Virus record (IMG/VR): IMGVR_UViG_3300010354_000054
Coordinates: 34,645-98,644 of that record
DNA: 64,000 nucleotides
Origin: a virus
Direction: 5' to 3' (one strand)
The first letter of the stretch is position 1; every line of letters starts with the position of its first letter. The translations under genes were made by a program, and so were the position numbers. Of the stretch, positions 33,072 to 43,647 are shown one piece after another. Under the pieces are notes generated by a model that did not search any database, was not told the DNA's origin, and worked only from the letters and a program-made list of their open reading frames with translations.

Positions 33072-36000
33072 ATGATTAAATCTTCAAAATTGTTTAGCGG
33101 AACGGCATCGAAGATACCTTCTACTACACTTCATTCTACCCCCGTCACGAGTGCTTCTCCGACACCTTCGAAAGCCAATTCTTCGACAAATTTTAATCAG
33201 CAGAATGCACAGAGCTTATTTTCTTCTGCAAGAATAGAGGAATTTGCTTCTAGCTTAAGTAGCGTAGCTAATAAATTACCCATAGTTTCAATCAAACCAC
33301 CAATACTTCACAAGCAGTTAGAGATACCAAATCTTTTTCAAGATTCCGTTGATCTAGAGGTAACATCTCCTTCAAATTCAAATCAGAAAGTTTTTTCTCA
33401 ATACACGGGAATCGTAGAGACAGAACCCAGTGTAATACTGATGTCCGAGTTTATTCCTATCTTTTCCAGTAATCAAAAAAGTGATCAAGGAAAAGCTTTG
33501 AGTTTAAAAGAAAATTCAAAGATCATTAATGCAAAGACTGCCATCAATATTCTCTCTCAAAGCATTGATACTAAGTCATTTATCAAATCTAACAAAGAAG
33601 AGCTGTCTTTCTATATCTCAAAAGAAGACTCTTTTCTAAATCAGCTTTCTAACACTACTTCAAAAGCACTTGAAGCACTAGACTTAAGCTCTTATTCAAT
33701 ACCAAGCTTCGCCACCAGAGATTCAATTGGTAGTCTGTATGAGATACTGAAGAGAGCAGGCTACAGCTCAGAAAACATAGCTAAATTTACAGAGTCAAAG
33801 CTCTGGAATCAGTCTCTCGTAGAGTTAAAAAGATCTCTCTTGACACACAGCCCAGACTTAACTTCTACGAAAGTTAATAGAAAAAATACAAAAACAGACA
33901 GTGATCCATTCGAGCTTTCAGACATAGAAAATCAACCTGAAGGAATAAAAAGAATATGGTTAAATCCCTATTCAGACCTTCCAAGTCTACAGGAAGTTAC
34001 TTCATTCGAAAAGATAGAAGACAATATTACTGAGATGTCTAGGTTTGACGATAAAAAATACGTCAATCTTTCTGAGATCAACGTAACTAACAACATCAAG
34101 TCAAAGAGCTTAACAGCAAAAGTTTTAAACAACTTGCTGGGTTCATATTCAGACTCAGGAAGAGACATATCGATAGCTTCAAACTCAGTCTTTAAAGAAG
34201 CCATCTATTCAGTTTACATCCTAAACCCGGAAAATTCATCTAACATAGAGTACAAGTTCGGATACAGGTCTTCACCTGTAGGTGATAACTTGCAGCTATG
34301 GGATTACGTTGTTGGAAGATTTCCAAAGTCTATTCTTGAATTTTCAAAAAACCCGACAGGAAAAGGAAAGTCTCTTTCTTCTTTTTCTCAAGAGATTGTC
34401 TCACAAGGAGATGACTCTTACGACGTTTTAACTTTTGAAAATAACGTGATCGAAGGATCAGGTATTACACCTGGTTCGAACTATTACATTGATAGCTCTT
34501 TAACGACTCAAGACGGGACGTCTTTTGATATTTCTCGTCTTGACAAATTAATTGGAAAAACAAAAGAAGCACACGATACAACCAAGACAATCATTGACAT
34601 TTTAGGCTACAACATACAAAGAAACTCTAATGTCTCTGGAGTTAATGAAGACTACAGGAGAAAGTATGAAGGCCTAGTATCTCTTGAAAGTCTTGTTGAC
34701 AGATTTTCTAATGTTGCAACCACGTACCAAAAATGCATGGTCATCTCTTCTGCTGATGAAATAAATTCTCTAGATGCTTCTTATATGAGAACAGGTTTCG
34801 GTCTAACCACCAGTGAGTCTATTGGTATAAGGTTAGTCTCTCTTATCTGTAAAGCTGCAGTTTATCCAACTAAAAATTATGAAAGAACTTCAAATAAGCT
34901 AAAGTCACTACTCTTTCTTTGGCTTTTAAACGTTGCATTAAAGCAATTAGATCCTTCTATTGGCAATGAATCGACTATAAGTGATCTAAAGAATAGAATT
35001 TCTTCTTATTTTTCATCAATAACTGTAAATACGACAGGTCAAGAAATAATAGCTGCATCAAAAGAAGCACGAACATTTCCTTTTTCTGTCGGAAACTCAC
35101 CTGACATAGGAACTTACGCGGAGTCTTCTAACGATACAGAGGCTGTTAGAGAGAAAAAAGCTGCTCTCATAACTTACGTTCAGTCGGTCAGTAGTAGAAT
35201 ATTCCAGTTAGATGCAGACAAAGGATTATGGTCTGAAATTATCTCTATTTTTAAAGAGTTACTTAACGTAAATTTCTTTTTTACGGGAGATTACACGGGA
35301 TACTCTGGAATATCAAAGATCGGCTATATCTTTGGATACTTTGACCTGATATTGAGAGTAATTTCTTCTCAGACTCCTGAGAACCTGCTGGGATCTTATA
35401 GCACTTCATATGAATATAGTTCGTCTTTTAAGACGATTACAATATCAGAGACTGGATTTCTAATCAGCCCTGTCGCTAAGAATCAGCTCAATGAGATCTA
35501 CAATGCAAGATACATAAAAACTGGACACAAGCCAAAAAAGTACGTTAAGAAACTTTCTGATGCTATCAGTTTTTTGAAGTCAGAAGATGACTCTATCATA
35601 AGGCAAGTTGCAGTCTTTAGAAAGTACTTGCTAGATCTGGGTACAAGTCTTAATTTCTTTAGAACGTTCTTGAAGAATAATTTCGAGTCGCACATTGCTA
35701 GCATCAAGAGTCTTTACGATGCAGATGACAATCTTGACAAAAATCAAAAAGTTTCTTTGCTGAATCTTTCTTTTTCTGAGGAGCAAATAAGGCTTTCTCG
35801 CTACGTTATGTCCGAGATAGGAGACAGGATAAAAGAATCTAATGATCTAGAAGGCAAGCTAAAGTCAATTCCTTCTTTCACAGATTTCCCTGTAGGTTTT
35901 ACTGAGTTTTTACCTATTAATGAAACAGACATAATCTCTTATACGATGCTTTCTCCTTACTTCAAGTCAGTTGAATTCTTAAAGGAGAAAGGTAACAATA

Positions 36001-37007
36001 AAAAGATATTGTCAGTAGGAATACCTCCAAGGCTCAATAGAAATTTAAGAACAATATTGAGATCTTCGTCCGGGGGAGAGAAGGCAATAAAGCAAAGCCT
36101 TATCAAGATCAAAGTGTATAAGCTGGATAGACTCCATCCAGACGTGGTGTATTTGCCCAAGACCTACTTGTTTGAAATGAATAGATTTCCAACAAGAGTT
36201 ATTAGCAACTGGAATTATTCTTCATTTATTGAAGACGATTTTAACTTGCTTAACATGCCAAGCAAGCTTGTCTCCCCGAACGGAAATATTTCTGTTCACA
36301 AAGATTTCACTGAAGCATTTCCTTCAAACATTTACGGAAACATACTGCTAGATGAAGAAAAATTTCATCTATACATCAACCATTCCATTAGTTTTCTTTC
36401 CGAAGAATATCTTAGGTGGTTTACAGATATTCACTTTGACGAGAGCAGATATAACAATTTTTCCAACATAAAGGATTCTTCTACTGCTTCAGAAGAACAG
36501 TTTAAATCTTATGTTAATTTTGCAAAAAAGATGTCGCTTGGTCAAGACATCTCGCAGCAAGTAAAAGCAAGATTTACAGATCCTACAAGCGGTGAAACTT
36601 TTGATATTTCTGTAAAGTCTCCTAACGTAGACGAGAAATTAGCAAGCTCTACTACCTCAGCAAACACTAAGTCTTATGTTATCCCCATGGACAACACTCT
36701 TCTTTCTTACTTTGAAAACGAAACATTTGTTACAAATGTAGAGACAATCAAGAGAAGAATGAGCTATATGAAAAAATTCGATAGAGTCTTTAATGTCATC
36801 TTCGACCCAGATGATTTCTATGTAGACGATTCTGTTTCTGCAAAGACAACGCTTGAGTCTTTGAAAAATCTAGGAATGCTTGTAGGAGGAGATCAAGGAA
36901 CATCAAAGAGCTCTTTTCCCTACAAGCACAGGGATACTTCTCCCGGAGATGTTACTCTTGACGAATACTTTGTCACGATAGAACCTTATGACTATGCTCA
37001 GCAATAA
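33072..37007 (+). CDS. Very large virion protein of unknown function
   Basis: 1311 residues, the largest protein in the window. The first about 120 residues are rich in Ser/Thr/Pro and look disordered (STTLHSTPVTSASPTPSKAN). The middle is helical with Leu/Ile-rich stretches, for example KSLLFLWLLNVALKQLDPSI and FFFTGDYTGYSGISKIGYIF, but no enzymatic motif is seen. The final part has many Asp/Tyr (DPDDFYVDDSVSAKTTLESL). Position between FN3-type proteins suggests a baseplate, neck or fibre scaffold component. Confidence 0.6.
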   Translation: MIKSSKLFSGTASKIPSTTLHSTPVTSASPTPSKANSSTNFNQQNAQSLFSSARIEEFASSLSSVANKLPIVSIKPPILHKQLEIPNLFQDSVDLEVTSPSNSNQKVFSQYTGIVETEPSVILMSEFIPIFSSNQKSDQGKALSLKENSKIINAKTAINILSQSIDTKSFIKSNKEELSFYISKEDSFLNQLSNTTSKALEALDLSSYSIPSFATRDSIGSLYEILKRAGYSSENIAKFTESKLWNQSLVELKRSLLTHSPDLTSTKVNRKNTKTDSDPFELSDIENQPEGIKRIWLNPYSDLPSLQEVTSFEKIEDNITEMSRFDDKKYVNLSEINVTNNIKSKSLTAKVLNNLLGSYSDSGRDISIASNSVFKEAIYSVYILNPENSSNIEYKFGYRSSPVGDNLQLWDYVVGRFPKSILEFSKNPTGKGKSLSSFSQEIVSQGDDSYDVLTFENNVIEGSGITPGSNYYIDSSLTTQDGTSFDISRLDKLIGKTKEAHDTTKTIIDILGYNIQRNSNVSGVNEDYRRKYEGLVSLESLVDRFSNVATTYQKCMVISSADEINSLDASYMRTGFGLTTSESIGIRLVSLICKAAVYPTKNYERTSNKLKSLLFLWLLNVALKQLDPSIGNESTISDLKNRISSYFSSITVNTTGQEIIAASKEARTFPFSVGNSPDIGTYAESSNDTEAVREKKAALITYVQSVSSRIFQLDADKGLWSEIISIFKELLNVNFFFTGDYTGYSGISKIGYIFGYFDLILRVISSQTPENLLGSYSTSYEYSSSFKTITISETGFLISPVAKNQLNEIYNARYIKTGHKPKKYVKKLSDAISFLKSEDDSIIRQVAVFRKYLLDLGTSLNFFRTFLKNNFESHIASIKSLYDADDNLDKNQKVSLLNLSFSEEQIRLSRYVMSEIGDRIKESNDLEGKLKSIPSFTDFPVGFTEFLPINETDIISYTMLSPYFKSVEFLKEKGNNKKILSVGIPPRLNRNLRTILRSSSGGEKAIKQSLIKIKVYKLDRLHPDVVYLPKTYLFEMNRFPTRVISNWNYSSFIEDDFNLLNMPSKLVSPNGNISVHKDFTEAFPSNIYGNILLDEEKFHLYINHSISFLSEEYLRWFTDIHFDESRYNNFSNIKDSSTASEEQFKSYVNFAKKMSLGQDISQQVKARFTDPTSGETFDISVKSPNVDEKLASSTTSANTKSYVIPMDNTLLSYFENETFVTNVETIKRRMSYMKKFDRVFNVIFDPDDFYVDDSVSAKTTLESLKNLGMLVGGDQGTSKSSFPYKHRDTSPGDVTLDEYFVTIEPYDYAQQ

Positions 37008-37018
37008 GAGGCTTAAAA

Positions 37019-38962
37019 ATGGTCCGATCAATAATTTCAGACGTTAGAAGAATTGAAAGCCCAGGTCAAAACATAGTAGACCTTTACGAAGAGTCAGGAA
37101 TACCTGCCTCAGACATCGGGAAGTCATACCAGTATTCTAAGAATAAAGTTTCAGATCCTTCTACCTCAATTGATCACGTTAATGTTCCTGAAGTGACCGA
37201 TTATAGAGGAGAATTTGTATACAACTTCTACACCAAAGACGAAAGAATTAGTCCGTCAGCTGAAAATTCTGTAAATAACCTCACTAAAGTACCGAGGTAC
37301 GTATCAATAAGATGGACATCTCCTCAAAATTCTAACCTTGAAATTGATAAACTTGACCTAGAAAAGCAAAGCAATAAAGGATTATCAATAGAGAAAAATG
37401 CCGAAAAGATAATATCTGAAGACAACTTTTTCAATCCCGGTTACATCAATCACACGTTCTCTAATGTTGAGATAATAGAACAGGGAGCCTCTGATATTGA
37501 GAACTACAGTAGACTCTCTAGAAGAGATGATGAAAGTCTCTTTAAGATGTCAAAAGTACAGATACAAGAAATATCTCCGTCTTTGACTACTAACAACTTG
37601 AATGTCAATAGAATTGCCGCAGACCTAACCGAAACTTATGCTAAGCTGGCTGATTTCCCAAAGACTTCTCTTGGTCTAAGAGTCTATGATGAAAGAAAAG
37701 TTGAAGTAGATGAAGACGATCTTCTGAGATCAATAACAGACTCAGTATCTTTGTCGATGAAGATAAGCAACACAATAATACCTGACGTCTTTAAAAATTC
37801 TAAAGTAAAGAAGAACTCCACGAATCTAGAAGCTCTAAGAGTTTCTCACTCTGAAGCGCTGAAAGGATTTAAAAATAGAGAAGGACTGAGCCTGGTCCCA
37901 GTACAAAATGACTACACTGATACGTCGACATCAAGGATCACACAACCCGTAAAATTGATTGGATACATTGTTGATAGATACAAAGTGACCAGAGAAGGAT
38001 TTGAAAAAGAAAAAACCTTCTACATAGAAGATATTCAAAAAACAAACCTTGAAGATGTTTCTGTTCTTTACGGAGTCACTTACGTATATACCGTTAGAGT
38101 GGTTTCAAGCGTCAAGCTTCTTACCTACAATTCAGACGGGTCTTCTGTTAACTCTTCCACTGTCTACGTTAGCTCGAGACCTGTTTCAATTCCTGTAGAA
38201 TGCTATGAATATTCTCCGCCTCCTGAGCCCAATAATATTAGATTTGTTTTTGATTACGTGAAAAGAAATTTGAAAATTCACTGGGACATGCCTGTCAATC
38301 CTCAGAAAGATGTAAAGCAATTTCAAGTCTTTAGAAGAAAGACGATAAGAGAACCTTTTGAGCTAATTGCACAGTACGGATTTGACAACACAGACTTTGG
38401 TAGCGGAACAACTCGGTATAAAACAGGAGAAGTCGTAGATGCAAATAATTTGGGACAAATGTCACAAGATAATAAATTCTTGGTGAAAGTATCAGAAAAT
38501 CCTGTTTACATGCACGTCGATGAAGACTTTACAGTCGACCCAGAATTTTTCATATCTTCGGACTACATCTACGCAATATGCAGCATCGATGCTCATGGAA
38601 TGATATCCAACTATTCTTCTCAGCACAGGGTTACTTTCGACCCTTATAAAAACAAGATAGTCTCAGAAGTTATTTGTGATACTGGGTCTCCTAGGCAATA
38701 CCCCAACATGAATCTTAGGATGGACGCTTTTAAAGACGTTATTTCCGTCTCAGGTGACTCTTCTAAGAAGCTTGACGTTTACTTTACGCCCGAGTACCTT
38801 AAAGTCAGGGATGAAAGAAATATTTCATATAAAGTAGTTGAAGCGCAAACAGACAAAAAAGACTCCTACTATCTTTTGCAATTCATCAATCTCGACAATC
38901 AGAAAGTACAGTCAGTAAAAATATCCATAAAAGATCCTGAGAAGCTAACTGAATCTTCTTGA
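37019..38962 (+). CDS. Virion protein with fibronectin-III-like domains
   Basis: 647 residues. Two FN3-like units are visible: one around residue 320-400 (LIGYIVDRYKVTREGFEKEK, then YGVTYVYTVRVVSSVKLLTY) and one from about 400 (PPPEPNNIRFVFDYVKRNLK, then KQFQVFRRKTIREPFELIAQ and DYIYAICSIDAHGMISNYSS). The first 200 residues are charged and without clear domain. It follows the 1311-residue protein by 11 bp and probably assembles with it. Confidence 0.65.
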   Translation: MVRSIISDVRRIESPGQNIVDLYEESGIPASDIGKSYQYSKNKVSDPSTSIDHVNVPEVTDYRGEFVYNFYTKDERISPSAENSVNNLTKVPRYVSIRWTSPQNSNLEIDKLDLEKQSNKGLSIEKNAEKIISEDNFFNPGYINHTFSNVEIIEQGASDIENYSRLSRRDDESLFKMSKVQIQEISPSLTTNNLNVNRIAADLTETYAKLADFPKTSLGLRVYDERKVEVDEDDLLRSITDSVSLSMKISNTIIPDVFKNSKVKKNSTNLEALRVSHSEALKGFKNREGLSLVPVQNDYTDTSTSRITQPVKLIGYIVDRYKVTREGFEKEKTFYIEDIQKTNLEDVSVLYGVTYVYTVRVVSSVKLLTYNSDGSSVNSSTVYVSSRPVSIPVECYEYSPPPEPNNIRFVFDYVKRNLKIHWDMPVNPQKDVKQFQVFRRKTIREPFELIAQYGFDNTDFGSGTTRYKTGEVVDANNLGQMSQDNKFLVKVSENPVYMHVDEDFTVDPEFFISSDYIYAICSIDAHGMISNYSSQHRVTFDPYKNKIVSEVICDTGSPRQYPNMNLRMDAFKDVISVSGDSSKKLDVYFTPEYLKVRDERNISYKVVEAQTDKKDSYYLLQFINLDNQKVQSVKISIKDPEKLTESS

Positions 38963-39037
38963 TTGTTAAAAACTAATTGAAGCTAAAAAAAAAGACCTTG
39001 AATAATTACAGCAGTAGAAGACCAAACCTGAGGGAAC

Positions 39038-39790
39038 ATGGGATATCTAGATCATAGCACCAACAACATTATTCTGGACGCAGTCTTGACAGATTACGGT
39101 CGTCAAAGGCTTGCAACAGCTAATAGTGCTTTTAACATTACGCATTATTCTCTCGGAGATGATGAAGTAGATTACGGGATTGTCAAGAAGTATGGAAGAA
39201 CTGTAGGGAAAGAAAAGATTGAGAAGAATACACCGATCTTTGAAGCGCTAACCAATTCTTCAATCGCGCTCAAGTATAGACTCATAGGTAGAGAAAACGA
39301 TGGAACATCTATCTCCACCATATACCTCCCAGTCCTTAAGACTACTACCTCAACTGTATCTTTAGAGAAAACTCAAAACTCTTCAGTTTCTGTTAAAGTA
39401 GATCTGTATTTTAACAACACGACAGGAGCATCAGTTCCTGCGGAATTGATACAGACAATTTACAAGATAAAAGTTTCTGACAGATTTTTCACCATAGATT
39501 CTCCGGTTGGAGGCAGTCTAACACAACCAGACATTGCAAGAAACCTTGTAAATGCAGGTGATCCTAATAAGATCGCAACCTACACTTTCACTGCTTCTTC
39601 TAGCACACAAACTACAATTTCTTTCAACGTCAGAGCCAGAAACATTGATAACACAACGCTTTCAGTCTACGGAAAAAGAATTTCAACTAACTCTTCTGTT
39701 AGACAAATCAACAGCTATATTACAGTCGTAGGAGAGAGACACGGCTGCACGCTTGATATTCCTGTCACATATAGAGCGTCATTAATCTGA
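39038..39790 (+). CDS. Virion structural protein with N-terminal 'LTxxGR' module
   Basis: 250 residues. MGYLDHSTNNIILDAVLTDY, then GRQRLATANSAFNITHYSLG and DDEVDYGI, forms the conserved opening also found at 28925. The remainder is Thr/Ser-rich beta sheet (TTTSTVSLEKTQNSSVSVKV; TYTFTASSSTQTTISFNVRA). It is probably a repeated tail or collar subunit. A 75-bp gap without a recognisable promoter precedes it. Confidence 0.65.
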   Translation: MGYLDHSTNNIILDAVLTDYGRQRLATANSAFNITHYSLGDDEVDYGIVKKYGRTVGKEKIEKNTPIFEALTNSSIALKYRLIGRENDGTSISTIYLPVLKTTTSTVSLEKTQNSSVSVKVDLYFNNTTGASVPAELIQTIYKIKVSDRFFTIDSPVGGSLTQPDIARNLVNAGDPNKIATYTFTASSSTQTTISFNVRARNIDNTTLSVYGKRISTNSSVRQINSYITVVGERHGCTLDIPVTYRASLI

Positions 39791-39807
39791 GATGGAATTA
39801 AACTAAA

Positions 39808-41106
39808 ATGGCAACAACAAAAGAGATTTTAGCTTCCGACAAAAAGACAACTCGATCTTTTCTCAACCAGTTGATCGACGTTCTTCAAGAAGACATTAGT
39901 TCTTCGGTGTCTAGAAGGAAATATCAGGTATTCGTAACAGGCGGTATTGGTCCCGGTGTGACTTCTTCGCTCTTCCAGACTGTATATGATCAAGACTTTA
40001 CACTGCAGACCGCAAACCCTGTTTTTGACATCACGTTCGGACTAGCTCCCGTGGACGCTGTAAAAGGAGATGGAACTTCCAATACAAGCGGAATTGCTGG
40101 CTATACATCTACAGCGCAAGATACGGCAGGTAAATATCTCTATCCAAGCAGCTCGCTTATGATGAGAGAAAAGACTGATGTGTATGGACAGTTTGCTCAG
40201 TCTCTTCTTGGTAACAGAAAGTCAATGTTTAAGTTGCCTATTGACGCATCTTTGACAACCACGACCACAACAACTGATATTGATGCTGCTCTTTTCATAG
40301 CATTTAAGCGTCTCTTTGCAAGAGACCAAATTAAAAGAGAGACGTTTGCAATGAGGTTTTATCAGTCTGCTTCTTACGTAAGCAGGACTGGTGCAGATCC
40401 TTCACTTCCGCCAAGTTCAGACGTCGACGGAGTTGCAAATCTTTATGTTACTTCAACATCAGGCTCAGCAATCTTCACTGACATAGGCTCTTCAGACTCA
40501 AGATACTTTGAGGTAGGCGGTCAGTACGGATACCTGGTTAACGCATCCAACACTTCTAACGCAGTTGGACTTATTTATTATGACTCAGGGATGGTCGTTC
40601 TTGACGCTGCGAAGATAGTTTCAGGTTCTCAGTTTGTTTCTGGAACCATTTCTGCAATGCATCCTCTTGGAAGAATTACTCTCGGAGGCAGGGGAACAGA
40701 GACTGATAAGAAAGCAAAAGTAATTCCTGATCTTGTTACATCGGGAAGCATAGATGACATCGTAGACCACTTCTGCTATTCAAGATTTGGAAGCGGAGCT
40801 CTGACAGCCATGACGTTCCAGAACGTCACTAACATAAACTCTTCTCTTATATTCTGCAGAGCTCTACCCGACGACTTCAACTATTCATCAAATCCTACTT
40901 ACGTAGAGACGACAGGTGATTATCAGGGAAGACTAACAATTTATGATCCCTCTGTACCTGAAGATACACAAGAGCCTTTTACGTATATCACGACAATTGG
41001 TCTTTACGACAATACAGGCGGACTTCTAGCTGTCGCCAAGCTCAGCAGACCCGTCGAGAAAAATCCAGGAAGAGATCTTACTTTTAGAGTTCGACTAGAC
41101 TTCTAG
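39808..41106 (+). CDS. Virion structural protein with shared C-terminal module
   Basis: 432 residues. The C-terminal part holds NAVGLIYYDSGMVVLDAAKI, YSSNPTYVETTGD and finally FTYITTIGLYDNTGGLLAVA plus KLSRPVEKNPGRDLTFRVRL-DF. The same order occurs at the end of the next gene (NSVGNIFYDEGVVVIKS; SSNPSFIEN; VYISGLNFHDENMNVVAKAR). This ending is one I recall from many environmental T4-like virion proteins. The N-terminus is helical (DKKTTRSFLNQLIDVLQEDI). Role in the particle unknown. Confidence 0.65.
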   Translation: MATTKEILASDKKTTRSFLNQLIDVLQEDISSSVSRRKYQVFVTGGIGPGVTSSLFQTVYDQDFTLQTANPVFDITFGLAPVDAVKGDGTSNTSGIAGYTSTAQDTAGKYLYPSSSLMMREKTDVYGQFAQSLLGNRKSMFKLPIDASLTTTTTTTDIDAALFIAFKRLFARDQIKRETFAMRFYQSASYVSRTGADPSLPPSSDVDGVANLYVTSTSGSAIFTDIGSSDSRYFEVGGQYGYLVNASNTSNAVGLIYYDSGMVVLDAAKIVSGSQFVSGTISAMHPLGRITLGGRGTETDKKAKVIPDLVTSGSIDDIVDHFCYSRFGSGALTAMTFQNVTNINSSLIFCRALPDDFNYSSNPTYVETTGDYQGRLTIYDPSVPEDTQEPFTYITTIGLYDNTGGLLAVAKLSRPVEKNPGRDLTFRVRLDF

Positions 41107-41127
41107 TGGTAACTCTAGTGGACCATC

Positions 41128-43638
41128 ATGTCGGTTATCCGTGTCACTAAGAATGATGTCGAGAACTTTACGTTAGTTACTACTCCTAGCAGAGTTTATG
41201 TTTCTAGCTCTACACAAGGTGTTACAGGCTCTGTAAAAGTTTTTCCGAGACTCTCTTCTATTGAGAAGGACTCTGAGTCTTCTTTTGTTTTTAGTGATGC
41301 TTCTGTCGCTATGGACACTAATTTTAGTAACTCTTCAAAAAAGATTGTTGATAAGGCGAGAACTTACAGATCTTTTGGTCAGTCCATAGAAGGTGTCGCA
41401 AATAGCTACTTCGATCTTGTGTCGATGACAAGCGGCAAAAAAGCTGCTGTTCTTGACATAGAGAGATTTACTCCTACCACGAGACTAACGAAATACACAC
41501 TCATAAAAAATAACATCAAAGATGTTTTGATGCCTTACTACAGGGCTGAATATCCACAAAGTCACTGGGCATATACAAACTATCATTCTTTGAATTTTTT
41601 TACTGCTTTTGACGGGACTGCACAACTCGTTCCAACGTCTTCTGTTCTTCTCTATCCAAACGTGCCTGATGACAAAAATGTCTCTCCCACAGGATTCACA
41701 TCTGGGTCTTATGTCTTTAAAGATGGATTTACTTTTGATTTCTACATAAATCCAAGGTACAAAGAAGACGGCATCGACGCAGGACACTTTAAAGCAGGAA
41801 CAATATTTCATCTCTCTTCTAGCTACAGTCTGTCTCTGATAACTGGCTCAAAGAAAGATCCTAATGGATTGCCGGAAGGATTTAGATTGCAGCTTCAGTT
41901 GAGTCACAGCGCGGATTATTCTCCTTCTAAGGCTTTGCCTGGATCTTGTCCTAACAACTTAACCTTCCTATCCGCAGATAATTCTCTCTCCTACAACAAT
42001 TGGCACCATGTCATTGTTAGATGGGGAACAAATTCTATAAATAACGGAACAGGTTCGTTCATTATAGACGGAATCAATAGGGGTAACTTCGTTATTCCCT
42101 CTGCTTCTCTTCTTCCTGCTTCTTTTTCTAACTCTCTAAACCCTGATGTTCTTTGTATTGGAAATTATTACGAAGGAACAAATTCAGGAGTAGATGCAAT
42201 GAGCCTCTTCTTCAATCCTGAAAATGCAAGAAGAGACGGAGTCGACCAGCTAACAAACGAATCAGGAGAACCAGAATATGGAGGACCTGTTTCCTATAAA
42301 TTTGCTCATCCTTTAAAAGCTGAAATACATGATCTTGTTTTCAGAAGATACTATATTTCTGATGCAGAAATTCAGCTAACGGGATCTAGAGGGATTGGAT
42401 ACGACGCCACAAGTAAAAATATAGCCTTTTACCTTCCTCCGTTTTTCGTTGAAAACACTACAATAAAGAGATATGTGAACGGCCACGGTGGCATATTACA
42501 GACACCGTTCTTCGAAATTGACGGCACTACAGATGATCCTTTCAATGTGGCGATGGCATTCGGCGTGAATGGACACTACATTAATCTGGATAATTTCGTT
42601 AAAGACTTTTCAACAGGTAGATTTCCAAGACTGCTAAATCTTACAGCCTCTGCAATAGACCACACGTCAGAAGCAAAAGAGGCAAATTATTTCTTGTATG
42701 AAGATGGAAATGTAGCAAAAAGAAATCTTACTGTTCTTCCCTGCGACGATGGAAATTTTGATCCAAACTATGAAATACTCTCTAGAGAGAGCTATACAGA
42801 CAAATTCTCAGCAAGCGGGTTTTCTGATTTTAGCTACATCAACTTGGACAGTTTAGTTTCAACAGCTTCTCTTGACGGCGGTGGAATAAACTCAGATGCT
42901 CCTGAGGACTACGTTGAACAACTCTACGGGGCAAGTCCTGAAAAACCCGGCCTAGAACCCGGTCTAGCTTACACAAATTACATAGCGGCTGTTACTGCAT
43001 CTCTGTCTTCTATAACCGACGACACTCTGTTCAACAAGGGAGTTCAAAAGAACGTTCCTCTCACCATCTATCAGCGTACACTAGACCCCTCTTCTAACCA
43101 GGTCACCATATTCAACATAAGCAACCTTTATTATGGAAGAAGGATTATGCCTGGGTCTTTTGAAATTAGAGATCCTGCAGTCTCAGGATCTTTTGGCTCT
43201 GTTTCGATAACCTTGAAAGATGATTCTCTTGGAAATCTCTATAGAGCAGATTCTTTGACTCCCCACGCAACGCAAAATTCTGTTGGAAATATTTTTTATG
43301 ATGAGGGGGTTGTTGTCATCAAGAGTCCACATCTCTACTTCTTTGGTAAGAATGAGTATGAAGTTTCATTCAGGGGTGTCTATAACATCTTCTCCTCGAA
43401 GTATGAGATAGTTGCCGGTTCTGGGTTGTTGAATTCTTCTTCCAATCCATCCTTTATTGAGAACTATTCAAATCTCAAGGCCTCAGGCAACCCTAAAGAC
43501 GATGAAGCTTTTGTTTACATCTCCGGCCTCAACTTCCATGATGAGAACATGAATGTTGTTGCTAAAGCTCGTCTCGCTCAACCAATAATAAAGCGAGAAG
43601 GCGACAAGGTTCTCTTCAAGGTAGCTTTCGATTACTGA
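41128..43638 (+). CDS. Virion protein with LamG-like domain and shared C-terminal module
   Basis: 836 residues. About residues 180-300 form a concanavalin/LamG-like sheet (GFTFDFYINPRYKEDG, then NWHHVIVRWGTNSINN and GSFIIDGINRGNF), often used for carbohydrate binding. The last 150 residues repeat the module of the previous gene (VGNIFYDEGVVVIKS ... VFKVAFDY-type ending). It may be a host-recognition or decoration protein of the tail. The two genes are 21 bp apart and share the C-terminal fold, so duplication with domain gain is likely. Confidence 0.65.
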   Translation: MSVIRVTKNDVENFTLVTTPSRVYVSSSTQGVTGSVKVFPRLSSIEKDSESSFVFSDASVAMDTNFSNSSKKIVDKARTYRSFGQSIEGVANSYFDLVSMTSGKKAAVLDIERFTPTTRLTKYTLIKNNIKDVLMPYYRAEYPQSHWAYTNYHSLNFFTAFDGTAQLVPTSSVLLYPNVPDDKNVSPTGFTSGSYVFKDGFTFDFYINPRYKEDGIDAGHFKAGTIFHLSSSYSLSLITGSKKDPNGLPEGFRLQLQLSHSADYSPSKALPGSCPNNLTFLSADNSLSYNNWHHVIVRWGTNSINNGTGSFIIDGINRGNFVIPSASLLPASFSNSLNPDVLCIGNYYEGTNSGVDAMSLFFNPENARRDGVDQLTNESGEPEYGGPVSYKFAHPLKAEIHDLVFRRYYISDAEIQLTGSRGIGYDATSKNIAFYLPPFFVENTTIKRYVNGHGGILQTPFFEIDGTTDDPFNVAMAFGVNGHYINLDNFVKDFSTGRFPRLLNLTASAIDHTSEAKEANYFLYEDGNVAKRNLTVLPCDDGNFDPNYEILSRESYTDKFSASGFSDFSYINLDSLVSTASLDGGGINSDAPEDYVEQLYGASPEKPGLEPGLAYTNYIAAVTASLSSITDDTLFNKGVQKNVPLTIYQRTLDPSSNQVTIFNISNLYYGRRIMPGSFEIRDPAVSGSFGSVSITLKDDSLGNLYRADSLTPHATQNSVGNIFYDEGVVVIKSPHLYFFGKNEYEVSFRGVYNIFSSKYEIVAGSGLLNSSSNPSFIENYSNLKASGNPKDDEAFVYISGLNFHDENMNVVAKARLAQPIIKREGDKVLFKVAFDY

Positions 43639-43647
43639 GGCTTAGCC

